Source: Bacillota bacterium
GTDB taxonomy: Bacteria > Bacillota > Bacilli > Paenibacillales > Paenibacillaceae
Direction: 5' to 3'
NCBI GenBank assembly: GCA_023391635.1
Contig: JAEWAQ010000010.1
Coordinates: 33,888 to 97,887 of the forward strand
Length of the DNA: 64,000 nucleotides
Part shown: piece after piece, positions 42,742 to 51,465 of the stretch
How positions within the stretch are numbered: the stretch's first letter is position 1
How the letters are laid out: every line of letters begins with the position of its first letter
The notes under the pieces: model-generated
Databases searched by the model: none
Seen by the model: only the letters and a program-made list of their open reading frames with translations
What the model was told of the DNA's origin: nothing
Program-made: the position numbers and the translations under genes

Positions 42742-43740
42742 ATGAAGAAGCTTTTACAGACCGGCATTATCCTGTTAGGCGCACTCATCGTCTTAAGCGC
42801 ATGCGGCTCCGGGAACAAAGGAAGCGGCAGCGAAACGCCGGGCAACAATGCTGCTTCGAATGGCGATGCGGCGAAACCGATCTCCATCCAGCATAAGAAA
42901 GGGTTAACGACCCTCGACAAGCCGGCGGTGCGGGTTGTGGCATTGGAATGGATCTTTACGGAAGAATTGATTGCCTTGGGCGTTCAGCCTGTCGGCAATG
43001 CGGATAATAAGGAATATACGATCTGGGTGAGCCCTGAAGCCGCGCTGGCGGACAACGTGACCGACGTAGGCTTGCGCTGGGAGCCCAACCTGGAGACGAT
43101 TGCGGCACTGAAGCCGGATCTGATCATCTCGAATACGGACAACAACGACGCGATATACGATCAACTCAACAGAATCGCCCCGACAATCGAATTCGATCCC
43201 TATCCGGATGAAGGGGATGCATACACAGGCATGGTCAACGACTTCAAGACCATCGCCGAAGCAGTCGGCAAGAAGGATGAGGGCGATAAAGTATTGGCCG
43301 ATTTGGATGCGCATTATGCCGCTGCCAAGGAGAAGCTCGCGGCTGCCGGCAAAGAGCAATTCCACTACGTCATTACGCAAGCATTCAGTTCTCAGAATTC
43401 GGTCACGCTCAGAATGTTCACGGATACCTCGACAGTCGTCCAAACGCTCGATCGGATCGGATTAGTGAGCGACTGGAAATCGGAAAAATTCGAGAAATAC
43501 GGCTTTACGGACGCGACTTTCGAAGCTTTGCCGGCGGTTACGGACTCTAATTTCATCTACATTGTGCAAGAAGACGACAACGTCTTCGGCGAGCCAGTCA
43601 AAAATAATCCGGTATGGAACGGATTGAACTTCGTCAAAGAGAACCGGACCTATAGCATCGACGGCAACACATGGACTTTCGGCGGACCGATCTCGTCCAA
43701 AGTATTGGTCGATCGGGTAGTTGACGCCATCACCAAATGA
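42742..43740 (+). CDS. Iron-siderophore binding lipoprotein (FecB/FhuD-like)
   Basis: Lipoprotein of 332 residues with lipobox LSAC (MKKLLQTGIILLGALIVLSAC) and a Gly/Ser/Asn linker. The two-lobed helical-backbone fold is indicated by RVVALEWIFTEELIALGVQPVG, NLETIAALKPDLIISN and NPVWNGLNFVKENRTYSID, all typical for ferric-siderophore binders of the YfiY/FecB type. GGGGG lies seven bases before the ATG. It is the first gene after a strong Fur box and its stop overlaps the permease start. The siderophore (probably hydroxamate or citrate type) cannot be told. Confidence 0.93.
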   Translation: MKKLLQTGIILLGALIVLSACGSGNKGSGSETPGNNAASNGDAAKPISIQHKKGLTTLDKPAVRVVALEWIFTEELIALGVQPVGNADNKEYTIWVSPEAALADNVTDVGLRWEPNLETIAALKPDLIISNTDNNDAIYDQLNRIAPTIEFDPYPDEGDAYTGMVNDFKTIAEAVGKKDEGDKVLADLDAHYAAAKEKLAAAGKEQFHYVITQAFSSQNSVTLRMFTDTSTVVQTLDRIGLVSDWKSEKFEKYGFTDATFEALPAVTDSNFIYIVQEDDNVFGEPVKNNPVWNGLNFVKENRTYSIDGNTWTFGGPISSKVLVDRVVDAITK

Positions 43741-45803
43741 GCATGAACGTAGAGACGAATCTGCAACGATCCTTAGTCGGGGATCGCTGGAAAATGAGAG
43801 GCTTGTTCGGGGGCGGCGCAGCCGCCCTCTTGCTGCTGCTCATTGCCAGTCTATGCTTCGGCGAAGCGTCCATCTCTGTCCGTACGGTCTTCGAGGCTTT
43901 GTTCAATCGTCAAGACATACTCGATCATCACGTCATCTGGGGCATGCGCATGCCTCGCGCCATCATCGGGCTGTTCGCCGGCGCGGGACTTGCGGTAGCC
44001 GGGAGCTTGCTGCAGACGATCGCCAAAAATCCGCTTGCCTCGACAGATACGCTCGGCATTAACGCCGGAGCTTATTTCATGGTCGTCGCCGGCACGATCT
44101 ATTTTCCTTCCCTTCTGCATCAGTCGCCGTTTCTATTCGCCGCCGCCGGCGGCACATTGGCGGCAGCTTGCGCTTATTTGCTCGGCGGAGGCCGCTTCGC
44201 ACATCCGATTCGACTGGTGCTGGCCGGCATGATCGTCTCTATGGTAATCGGAGCGTTCACCAGTGCGCTCCACATCTTCCATTCGACCGAGACGCAATCG
44301 TTGTTTCTATGGGGTTCGGGATCGCTCTCCCAGATCGATTGGTCCGGCGTCCGATACGTCTGGCCCGGAACGATCGCGATCATCGCCGCCGCTTTCTTGA
44401 TGGGGAAGCAGTTCGATGTCCTGAACCTGGATGAATCCACTGCGCAATCGCTGGGCCAACGGATTCAATTTATCCGTTTTACGGGATTGGCGCTCGCGGT
44501 GCTTGCAGCCTCCATCGTGGTCAGCGTCGTCGGGCCGATCGGATTCGTCGGCCTTGTCGCCCCGCACTTGGTCCGCCTTGCCGGCTTGCGCAATCATCGC
44601 TGGCGCATTCCCGCCGCCGCCCTATGGGGAGCCGTCCTGCTTACGGCTGCTGACGTGCTTGCACGGGCGGTCCGCAGCAGCCTGGGCGAGATGCCGGTCG
44701 GCGCGGTAATGGCGATCATCGGCGCGCCTTGGCTCATCTGGCTGGTGCTGCGCAAGATGAGCGGGATCACCGGCGTTTCCTCCGCTTCATCCATGAATAT
44801 CGGAGCAAATCAGAAGCACTTGCATTTTTCGCGCGTATTGGCCGTCATTCTCTTCCTGTTTATCGGCTTCACGCTTGTGAGCATGACGATGGGCGGCACG
44901 CGCATTCCGCTGGACCAGCTGTTTGGAAGCATCGTCGGTGCGGACGGCGCATCCACTTATTCGGTCCTGCTCAAGCTGCGGCTGCCGCGAACCTTGGTTG
45001 CGGCGTGCGCCGGTATCGCGCTGAGCGTCAGCGGCGTTCTTATACAAGCATCCGTACGTAATCCGCTCGCGGACTCATCTATCCTTGGCGTAACGTCCGG
45101 CGCAGGCTTCGGCGCTCTGCTCGTCCTGATTGCGTGGCCGCAAGTGCCGATCGCGTTCCTCCCCCTTGCGGCGATTGCCGGAGCGTTGACCGCCGCGGCA
45201 GTCATCTTCCTGTTCGCCTGGCGCAAGTCGCTGAATCCTTCCGTTCTCATTCTGCTGGGGATAGCGGTATCGGCGATCGGCTCTGCGGGCATACAGGCGT
45301 TAATCGTGCTTGGCCCCTTATGGGGAAGCACCGGCTATATTTGGCTGACCGGTTCGACTTACGGCCGCACCTGGGATCAATTCACGATGATCGGCATTTT
45401 TATCGTTCTCCTCGTGCCGATCGCCTGGTGGCTGGGCCGCAAGCTCGACTTGCTCGCCTTCTCTGACGATTCATCCGTCGGACTGGGCTTGGAGTTGCAT
45501 CGGACGCGATTTACCGCTATGACCATCGGCGTTCTTCTCGCAGCGGGCGCTGTCGCCGCAGTCGGAACAGTCGGTTTTCTCGGCCTGATCGTGCCGCATA
45601 TGATCCGAAGGTTGATCGGACACAATACGCGTCAATCCGTTGTTTTGTCCAGTCTGCTGGGCGCGCTGCTGCTCGTTGCGGCCGATGCGATCGGACGAAC
45701 GATCCTGGCTCCGACAGAGATTCCTTCAGGTCTCTTTATTATGTTAATAGGCGCACCATACTTCCTGTTCTTGATGTTTCGGTCGCATGTCCGGAGAGGA
45801 TAG
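43737..45803 (+). CDS. Fused double FecCD-type siderophore permease (FhuB-like)
   Basis: A 688-residue membrane protein made of two FecCD domains in one chain, each about 330 residues with around ten helices. Both halves carry the family signature: AGAGLAVAGSLLQTIAKNPLA near residue 80, and AGIALSVSGVLIQASVRNPLA near residue 425, and both repeat VGPIGFVGLVAPH or VGTVGFLGLIVPH before the ATPase-contact loop. Fused permeases are usual for FhuB; most Firmicutes have two separate genes. Translation is coupled to the binder by an ATGA overlap. No ATPase gene follows, so a shared one must energise the system. Confidence 0.93.
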   Translation: MSMNVETNLQRSLVGDRWKMRGLFGGGAAALLLLLIASLCFGEASISVRTVFEALFNRQDILDHHVIWGMRMPRAIIGLFAGAGLAVAGSLLQTIAKNPLASTDTLGINAGAYFMVVAGTIYFPSLLHQSPFLFAAAGGTLAAACAYLLGGGRFAHPIRLVLAGMIVSMVIGAFTSALHIFHSTETQSLFLWGSGSLSQIDWSGVRYVWPGTIAIIAAAFLMGKQFDVLNLDESTAQSLGQRIQFIRFTGLALAVLAASIVVSVVGPIGFVGLVAPHLVRLAGLRNHRWRIPAAALWGAVLLTAADVLARAVRSSLGEMPVGAVMAIIGAPWLIWLVLRKMSGITGVSSASSMNIGANQKHLHFSRVLAVILFLFIGFTLVSMTMGGTRIPLDQLFGSIVGADGASTYSVLLKLRLPRTLVAACAGIALSVSGVLIQASVRNPLADSSILGVTSGAGFGALLVLIAWPQVPIAFLPLAAIAGALTAAAVIFLFAWRKSLNPSVLILLGIAVSAIGSAGIQALIVLGPLWGSTGYIWLTGSTYGRTWDQFTMIGIFIVLLVPIAWWLGRKLDLLAFSDDSSVGLGLELHRTRFTAMTIGVLLAAGAVAAVGTVGFLGLIVPHMIRRLIGHNTRQSVVLSSLLGALLLVAADAIGRTILAPTEIPSGLFIMLIGAPYFLFLMFRSHVRRG

Positions 45804-45866
45804 GAATAGGAGTGGTTCATTCAGCCTGGGAGTGAAAGAACCTGAATTCAAAAACACGCTGCCGGC

Positions 45867-46424
45867 TTATAAAGCGAATCTTTCCTTAATCATTTCAGCA
45901 ACTTCGCGGGCAGACCGATTCGTGTTGTTGATTTTGATGTAGTTTACTTTCTTGATTTCTCCCTCTATCGAGTTCAATCGATGCCGCTCCATTGTCCGCT
46001 TCAGATCTTGTTCGGAGCGGGCAATGTCTCTCTTTGTCGGTTTGTGCTCGAGCCGATGAGGAGTTTTGTTGCGCTCGACCCTCGTTTCGAGGTCGGCTTC
46101 AAGCTCCACATAGTAGATGTCAGCACCTTTCTCTTCGAATATATTGCTTATGTTATCAACGTAATCCCAGTCGCTCTGCAGATCGAATCCCCATACATAG
46201 GTGAATATCATTCCGTACATCTCACTCGCGGCAGCAGCTTTGAATATGTCGTGGCGAAATTGATTGGCCAACTGCCACATCTCGCGACTGAAGCCGAAAT
46301 AGGGGGCCAGCAACTCGATCGTCATATGGTTATGGAACAACTTGAAATCGGTCGTCTTTTCCAGCTCATGTCCCACTGTCATCTTGCCCACGGCTTGCGG
46401 ACCGAATATCCATACAAATTTCAT
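45867..46424 (-). CDS. P-loop kinase-like ATP-binding protein
   Basis: Small P-loop protein of 185 residues. The Walker A loop is GPQAVGKMTVG, with Met where Ser/Thr is normal, a variant that recurs in a shikimate-kinase-like ATPase group of bacilli. LFHNHMTIELLAPYFGF and VELEADLETRVERNKTPHRL provide the substrate helix and lid Arg residues. AAGGGGTGG precedes the start. The substrate is unknown; the protein is likely a small-molecule kinase. Convergent with the siderophore operon; a weak hairpin (GGTTC/GAACC) lies between at 45814-45843. Confidence 0.75.
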   Translation of the reverse strand: MKFVWIFGPQAVGKMTVGHELEKTTDFKLFHNHMTIELLAPYFGFSREMWQLANQFRHDIFKAAAASEMYGMIFTYVWGFDLQSDWDYVDNISNIFEEKGADIYYVELEADLETRVERNKTPHRLEHKPTKRDIARSEQDLKRTMERHRLNSIEGEIKKVNYIKINNTNRSAREVAEMIKERFAL

Positions 46425-46474
46425 CGTTCCACCCCTTCAGCATCTTTGATTCACTGATTCGGATTTCATATAAT

Positions 46475-47392
46475 TTATAAAATCGGATTGTAATCGCCGC
46501 TGAAATGATACGTGAAGTCGTTGTCGATACGGATATAGCCAAGTATACAGTGTCGCCGGCCTCTGTTGAACACGCTTGAGTAATTCTGATTGTCTCTGTT
46601 GCCTTCGGCGACTCTGATTTCATCGTCATCGCAACCTAATACAATGCCAATATGGTCGTGCGGGTGATCGGAAAGCAGTCGTTCGTAGATTACGATATCT
46701 CCGCGCTGCGGAGTAAACCCATCCAGTCCATCATAATGAAGAAAACCGGTCTCGGGCAGCCGAGCCCACTCCAACCATGCGCCTACACCGGCAAACCGAC
46801 AGATCCCGTTCGGGTATCGAATCGGCAACTGTATTCCGGCCAGCCAACAGCAGTGATAGACGAATGCGGCGCACCAGCTGTTCTGCAATGTCTTATGGAC
46901 GTCTTCGTCAGGCCAATATTGGCAAATTTCCCGATAACGTTGATTTCCAGGCTCTCCAACGATGTCGGATTCCGCCAATGCTTCCGCCATATCGGCTAAC
47001 TTGCTGCGCTTGTCCGCACCCTTGGCATCCTTGACAATTTCCTCGTTCGGGCCATGAATCCTGCTTTCGTCCTCCTGATAGAAAATCGCCTGCAAGACGG
47101 CAGCCTGTTCCTCTGCAGCAAAGATACCCATATCTCTGAGCAGCGGCCTTACGGCCTCTGAACTGCTGGGCCCAGGGAAATCGCCAATGCCTGTCTTCAA
47201 GTAGTAATAGTTGTGAAGCAATCCCGCGATCGTCGCGAGTTCCTGATCGATTCCTCTATTCATCGCGATTATCGTCGCTGTCGCAGAAACTCCATGCAGG
47301 TTGGCATACGCCTCTTGTTTTCGATTCTCGCAGGGGATGGACCGGATCGCCTCTTGAACAACGGCTCTAACACTCTCCAGCCTCGAGTTCAC
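46475..47392 (-). CDS. Two-domain protein: HD-like domain fused to CHAP-like amidase domain
   Basis: About 305 residues. The N-terminal half (about 15-130) is helical and HD-like: LHGVSATATIIAMNRG and TIAGLLHNYYYLKTG, with HN at the position of the usual HD metal pair. The C-terminal half (about 165-300) is CHAP/NlpC-like: NSWCAAFVYHCCWLAG carries the presumed catalytic Cys and HDHIGIVLG the His, with a PQRGDIVIYE strand between. No signal peptide, so it is not an ordinary wall hydrolase. Start GTG 47392 overlaps the TGA of the GNAT gene (GTGA); an in-frame ATG at 47449 is the alternative. Function unknown. Confidence 0.7.
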   Translation of the reverse strand: MNSRLESVRAVVQEAIRSIPCENRKQEAYANLHGVSATATIIAMNRGIDQELATIAGLLHNYYYLKTGIGDFPGPSSSEAVRPLLRDMGIFAAEEQAAVLQAIFYQEDESRIHGPNEEIVKDAKGADKRSKLADMAEALAESDIVGEPGNQRYREICQYWPDEDVHKTLQNSWCAAFVYHCCWLAGIQLPIRYPNGICRFAGVGAWLEWARLPETGFLHYDGLDGFTPQRGDIVIYERLLSDHPHDHIGIVLGCDDDEIRVAEGNRDNQNYSSVFNRGRRHCILGYIRIDNDFTYHFSGDYNPIL

Positions 47393-47922
47393 TCTCCCAC
47401 GCTCTTTTCCATATGAAGTCGGATAGTCTGATCCCAAGCGGCATCGCAAAGCTTCAATACGGTGATTTGCTCGTTATGACAGATTTCGCCATTGTCACGG
47501 AAGCCGAAGCTTTCATAAAGCTTCTTGGCGACGAAATTTTCGGCCGAATAAGGGATCCAGCAATAGGTCGCGGGGCCTGCCGGGAAAGTACGAATAAACT
47601 CCAAGATTCTCACCATGGCCTCCCGACCATAGCCCTTGTTCTGGTGTTGCTTGCCCATCATCAATCGCAGAATGCAATAGCCGTCGTCTGCGATCCTCGG
47701 GAGATCGTAACCGGTAATTCGATAAGTGATCATAACGAAACCGACAGGCTGTTCGTCCGCATAAATGGCGAAAGGAAACGGCTGTCCTCCATTGGTGGCA
47801 AGGACGTAGCACGAAGCCACGCTTGACAGATTGGACGCGACGAAGCGGCGTTGTTCTTCGGATACTTCCAGGTTGAAAATATCACGTCGGTTTTCCAGCG
47901 TGATTTTTCTGAGCGTAATCAT
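47389..47922 (-). CDS. GNAT N-acetyltransferase, spermidine-acetyltransferase (BltD)-like
   Basis: GNAT-fold enzyme of 177 residues. MITLRKITLENRRDIFNL at the start, YADEQPVGFVMI for the central strands, MGKQHQNKGYGREAM for the acetyl-CoA pyrophosphate loop and AKKLYESFGFRDNGEI for the C-terminal motif. The overall layout matches the BltD/polyamine acetyltransferase branch, but the substrate is not proven. GGGAGAG seven bases upstream supports ATG 47922; the longer frame to 47976 adds only basic residues. Followed by the HD/CHAP gene in a GTGA overlap. The 47923-48077 gap holds its promoter region and no other gene. Confidence 0.82.
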   Translation of the reverse strand: MITLRKITLENRRDIFNLEVSEEQRRFVASNLSSVASCYVLATNGGQPFPFAIYADEQPVGFVMITYRITGYDLPRIADDGYCILRLMMGKQHQNKGYGREAMVRILEFIRTFPAGPATYCWIPYSAENFVAKKLYESFGFRDNGEICHNEQITVLKLCDAAWDQTIRLHMEKSVGE

Positions 47923-48077
47923 GCAGGGGCTCTCCCATCGTTGAACGTATTTGCGCCGCGGTCGCTTATTTAACATACCGTTAGTATCAAAAAAGATATA
48001 GACTTATGTTGATTTTTTTTATATACTATCATGTATTCATGGCATTTTTAGGGTCAGATTTTTGGGTATGATTGGTT

Positions 48078-48110
48078 AACCGGCACATCGTTGTGCCGGT
48101 TTTTTATTTT
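48078..48110 (+). terminator. Strong hairpin with T tract on the plus strand
   Basis: AACCGGCAC and GTGCCGGTT form a perfect nine-bp stem followed by TTTTTATTTT on the plus strand. The genes on both sides are on the minus strand, and the tail overlaps the stop of the hydrolase gene, so the hairpin may act mostly against antisense transcription; on the minus strand the tail is poor. Confidence 0.6.
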
Positions 48111-48985
48111 CTGTCCCTATCGCTGGCAGCTTCAAGGAACGAAAACAACTGTCGATTCATTTCATCGGCGCCTGTTCCTAGCCAAATCAAGTGACCCCAC
48201 AGGTCAAGCTCGCAAAATCGGGCATTCGGTATTAGGCGAAGAGCATGATGGGCATGATCCACACTTACGGATGCATCATGAATACTATGCATGATCAGAG
48301 TAGGGCACTTGATGGCAGCAAGCGTTGAAGTCGTATCTGCACTCGTATGCGCCAAATCGATCAGAAAGCCGTGTCCTGACCGCTGCCGGGCTATCATGAG
48401 AGCAAATTTACTGCGATCGGCATCGCTGATTTGCGGCAATACCTCCTCCTTCGGCAATTGGCTAAATGAGGGAATCATGCCGCTGAGCAGAAATGCCGGG
48501 AACAGCTTATTCAAAAGCCGAATCGTGGCCCACACGTATTTTTCGACAGGCGGCCGAAACAAGAACCGCGCAAATTTATACCGCTTGTGTTCCGGGCCCA
48601 GCCAGCGCCGAGTCACGGCCGATTGCAGGACAAGGCTTCTTACCCGATGTGGAAACCTGGACGCCAGATGAATCCCGCTTGGGCCTCCGGCGGAAATCGC
48701 AATCGCATGAACCTGGGGAATTTGCAGTTCATCGAGCAGCTCGATATAGGAATCGCATGCGACTGTTAATGATTCTCCAAGCTCCTTGGACGTTCTTCCA
48801 TAACCCGGCCTCGAAGGAGTAATGACGGAGAAGTGACGAGCCGCGATCTCGTCGCTGCCGCCTAATGGTTCATGGCAGTTCGAATGACCTCCGTGCAGAA
48901 CCAAAACCGGTTCTCCTTGGCCGACAATGCTGTACTCCAAGTTAAATCCGTCTCTTGTCCGATATTGACGAACAACTCTATTCAT
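48104..48985 (-). CDS. Alpha/beta hydrolase
   Basis: Serine hydrolase of 293 residues. The oxyanion region is LVLHGGHSNCHEPLGG, the nucleophile Ser is in AISAGGPSG, the Asp in SIHDASVSVDHA and the His in WGHLIWLG, giving a complete triad. A cap domain (about 125-205) is rich in aromatic residues (YVWATIRLLNKLF). GGAGGGTG lies before the ATG. A TetR-type operator in the promoter matches the one of the TetR gene upstream, so the hydrolase is its likely target. Substrate unknown; possibly a xenobiotic or lipid ester. Confidence 0.85.
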   Translation of the reverse strand: MNRVVRQYRTRDGFNLEYSIVGQGEPVLVLHGGHSNCHEPLGGSDEIAARHFSVITPSRPGYGRTSKELGESLTVACDSYIELLDELQIPQVHAIAISAGGPSGIHLASRFPHRVRSLVLQSAVTRRWLGPEHKRYKFARFLFRPPVEKYVWATIRLLNKLFPAFLLSGMIPSFSQLPKEEVLPQISDADRSKFALMIARQRSGHGFLIDLAHTSADTTSTLAAIKCPTLIMHSIHDASVSVDHAHHALRLIPNARFCELDLWGHLIWLGTGADEMNRQLFSFLEAASDRDRK

Positions 48986-49000
48986 TGCGCACCCTCCATT

Positions 49001-49018
49001 AGTGAACTAAAATTCATT
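49001..49018 (-). promoter_or_regulatory. TetR operator candidate upstream of the hydrolase
   Basis: AGTGAAC TAAA ATTCATT has the same half-site layout (TGAAC, four bases, RTTCA) as the perfect palindrome over the TetR start at 49625-49648. It lies 16 bases before the hydrolase start. Confidence 0.45.
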
Positions 49019-49041
49019 ATTTATGCAAACGACCGGAATCC

Positions 49042-49626
49042 TTATTCAAGAATGGCTTGCAGACCTTGAAACCAAACGATCAAATAATCGCGAATCAATC
49101 TTTTGCAATCTTCGTTATCTTCATGATGTCTTATAATCTCAAAATATCCTTGCAAAAACGCAACGGAAACAGGCCAAGCAACGGGTGTTATTAGACCCTC
49201 TTTGCCCTTAGTATCGTAATCCGCCAAATGCATAGCTACCTGATTCGCCATCGTTTGGTAGAACTTCCGAATGGCATTTTCGTGCCGGGTGCCTCCGGCC
49301 CCATCGATTAAAATCAACAGCGGCGTACGGTATTCATCGACGATATGGGATAGAGCTTCGACGATCTGTTCAATAATATTCCCTTGGCCGGTCGGTTGAG
49401 CATGATGATTGCCGATCAGCGTTTCCAGCTCGTAGTAAACCGGCGATACCACAGAATGAAACAAATCTTCTTTGTCCTTATAATATCTGTACAAGTTCCC
49501 GACGGAGATTCCTACACGGGCCGCAATTTGTTTCACGGATGCCCTCATATATCCCGATTGAGCAAATTCGATCTCAGCGCTTCTGATAATCGCTTGCCTT
49601 ATTTCCTCTTTCAAAACTTGAGCCAT
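49042..49626 (-). CDS. TetR-family transcriptional regulator
   Basis: A 194-residue repressor. The HTH is ASVKQIAARVGISVGNLYRYY, followed by the KDKEDLF linker and a helical ligand domain. ATG 49626 is preceded by GGAGG at seven bases. The start codon and SD lie inside a ten-bp perfect inverted repeat (49625-49648), so the protein can repress itself. The alpha/beta hydrolase 56 bases downstream carries a matching operator. The inducer is unknown. Confidence 0.9.
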   Translation of the reverse strand: MAQVLKEEIRQAIIRSAEIEFAQSGYMRASVKQIAARVGISVGNLYRYYKDKEDLFHSVVSPVYYELETLIGNHHAQPTGQGNIIEQIVEALSHIVDEYRTPLLILIDGAGGTRHENAIRKFYQTMANQVAMHLADYDTKGKEGLITPVAWPVSVAFLQGYFEIIRHHEDNEDCKRLIRDYLIVWFQGLQAILE

Positions 49627-49648
49627 AAATGAACCTCCGTTCATTTAT
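49625..49648 (-). promoter_or_regulatory. Perfect palindromic operator over the TetR gene start
   Basis: ATAAATGAAC and GTTCATTTAT are perfect complements around a four-base spacer that contains the SD core. This is the size and symmetry of a TetR-family operator. The rest of 49649-49725 shows nothing definite. Confidence 0.7.
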
Positions 49649-49725
49649 AAACGATAAGGATAATTCACCAAAAAAGCAAGTGAAATGTATTGTCCGAGTT
49701 AGTATTGTCCGTTCACCGATTGTTC

Positions 49726-51465
49726 TCATAGATCCGACGTAACTTCCGTCCCGCCCCTCACAGTAAAATGAATTACGCTTCCTTCTCCCGCCCGACTTTC
49801 CGCCCACAATTTCCCGCCGCCTCGTTCCACGAACTGCCGACTGACGAGCAGTCCAAGTCCTGTCCCCTTCTCCCCTAAGGTGCCCGGCGACGAATGGAGC
49901 GGCTTCACTTCAAATAACCGACGGACTTGTTCCTCTTCCATCCCGACCCCGTCATCGCGAATGAAGATCGTCGCCAATTCCCCGGCTACCCGGGCACCTA
50001 CGGAGACGGAGCCTCCCGATTCCGTAAACTTGATGGCATTGGACAACAAGTTGCGAAGGATCAGCCCCAGCGCTTCCCGGTCGGCATATACGCGAATGTC
50101 GCCAGAAACCTCATTTTTCACGCTGATCCGCTTGGCATCGCTTTGAACCCGAAGCACTTGGCAGCATTCCTCTGCGACCTCGGACAATGCCAGCCATTGC
50201 GGACGAAGGGTCAGATCCTCCCGCTGACCGCGGAACCACTCCAGCAGATTATTCGTCATTCCGAGCGTTTGGCGAACCTGCTCTCCCAGCATCCCGATGA
50301 TGTCCCGATGTTCCTCGCCGAACCCGTCTTTATCTTCTTCCAGCAAGGCAACCAGTTGATATTGCAGCGCCAGCGGGCCGCGAATATCGTGCGACACGAT
50401 CGTAAACAACTGATCCTTCATCCGGTTCAACTGCGCAATCTGCTCGAGATGCTTCTCTTTCTCCGTAATGTCCACGATAAGAGAGACACTGCCCTGCTTG
50501 CGCAACGTATGGACGGGAGAGACGTTTACGCTGTATATTCTCCTCTCCCCGCCCACCCAGGCCTCTACCTCTGTTCGACCCTCTTGCATGGACTCGCACA
50601 ACTTCCGCCATTCAGGCCATGGCGCCAGTACGTTCTTCGCATCCCGGCCGGAGATCGCCTTATGCCCCATCTTCGCGAACCACCGGGAAGCTTGCTCATT
50701 GCTGTCGATAATCTTTCCCGCGCTATTCGTAATAACGATGCTTTCCTGAAGCGTATCGAGGACGACATTCCGGGCAAACGGAAGTATCGCGAAAAATTGA
50801 ATCCTCAGCATAATGACGAGCATCAACGTGCCTGTAAATCCGCAGTAGACCGACAACGGAAGCAGCCAAGACGACCAATCGGGTTGAATGAGCTTGGCGA
50901 TCTCAAGAACGAACGGAAACATACCGAGGAACAGCACCCACATTCCCGGCTTACGAAAGTCGCTGCGTATATTCCGCACATATTGGAATAGAAAATAGAG
51001 GCAGGCCGCTATAATCCCGAAGCACACGAGACCGAATGCGATGGAATAGACGGTCCTCGAAGTAATTAAGTTGCCGTTAACGAGCTCTGCGGAACGATAG
51101 ATCAGACGAAGCTCGGAATCGAACCACGACAGCAGCGACCAGAGCACGAAGATTGCGAACAACGGGATCTTCCATCTCATCTTGATCAGTCTCTCGCGAC
51201 CGATCAGTTGATAGACGAAGAGGAAAACGAAGGGAACGATCAAGTTAAGCGCTGTACTCTGAATATGACGAAAAAACAGCTTGTCCGCCAACAACTCACT
51301 GCTTTTCTCCAAGATGATGCTGCTGGAGTAGATCATTCGACAGACGATCACGCCGATGAGGTAGCGAACTCCGCGCTCTTTGCGATATCCGTATACGAAA
51401 AATAAAATGATGCCCGACATGAGCACCGAAGCGGCCATCAGGACAAGCTCTAAGGTGGGGTTCAT
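49726..51465 (-). CDS. Orphan sensor histidine kinase with 7TM-type N terminus and PAS domain
   Basis: Membrane sensor of about 579 residues. Seven hydrophobic segments fill the first 220 residues, a PAS domain follows (about 240-330, VLDTLQESIVITNSAG), then HisKA with H359 in IVSHDIRGPL and an HATPase domain (NLLSNAIKFTESGG, IRDDGVGMEEEQV, GEKGTGLGL). The layout is the bacilli-type 7TM kinase group. No response regulator lies nearby. Start 51465 is chosen for topology; no good SD is seen, and TATAAT lies only seven bases above it, so the mRNA may be leaderless. ATG 51519 is an alternative. Confidence 0.87.
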   Translation of the reverse strand: MNPTLELVLMAASVLMSGIILFFVYGYRKERGVRYLIGVIVCRMIYSSSIILEKSSELLADKLFFRHIQSTALNLIVPFVFLFVYQLIGRERLIKMRWKIPLFAIFVLWSLLSWFDSELRLIYRSAELVNGNLITSRTVYSIAFGLVCFGIIAACLYFLFQYVRNIRSDFRKPGMWVLFLGMFPFVLEIAKLIQPDWSSWLLPLSVYCGFTGTLMLVIMLRIQFFAILPFARNVVLDTLQESIVITNSAGKIIDSNEQASRWFAKMGHKAISGRDAKNVLAPWPEWRKLCESMQEGRTEVEAWVGGERRIYSVNVSPVHTLRKQGSVSLIVDITEKEKHLEQIAQLNRMKDQLFTIVSHDIRGPLALQYQLVALLEEDKDGFGEEHRDIIGMLGEQVRQTLGMTNNLLEWFRGQREDLTLRPQWLALSEVAEECCQVLRVQSDAKRISVKNEVSGDIRVYADREALGLILRNLLSNAIKFTESGGSVSVGARVAGELATIFIRDDGVGMEEEQVRRLFEVKPLHSSPGTLGEKGTGLGLLVSRQFVERGGGKLWAESRAGEGSVIHFTVRGGTEVTSDL

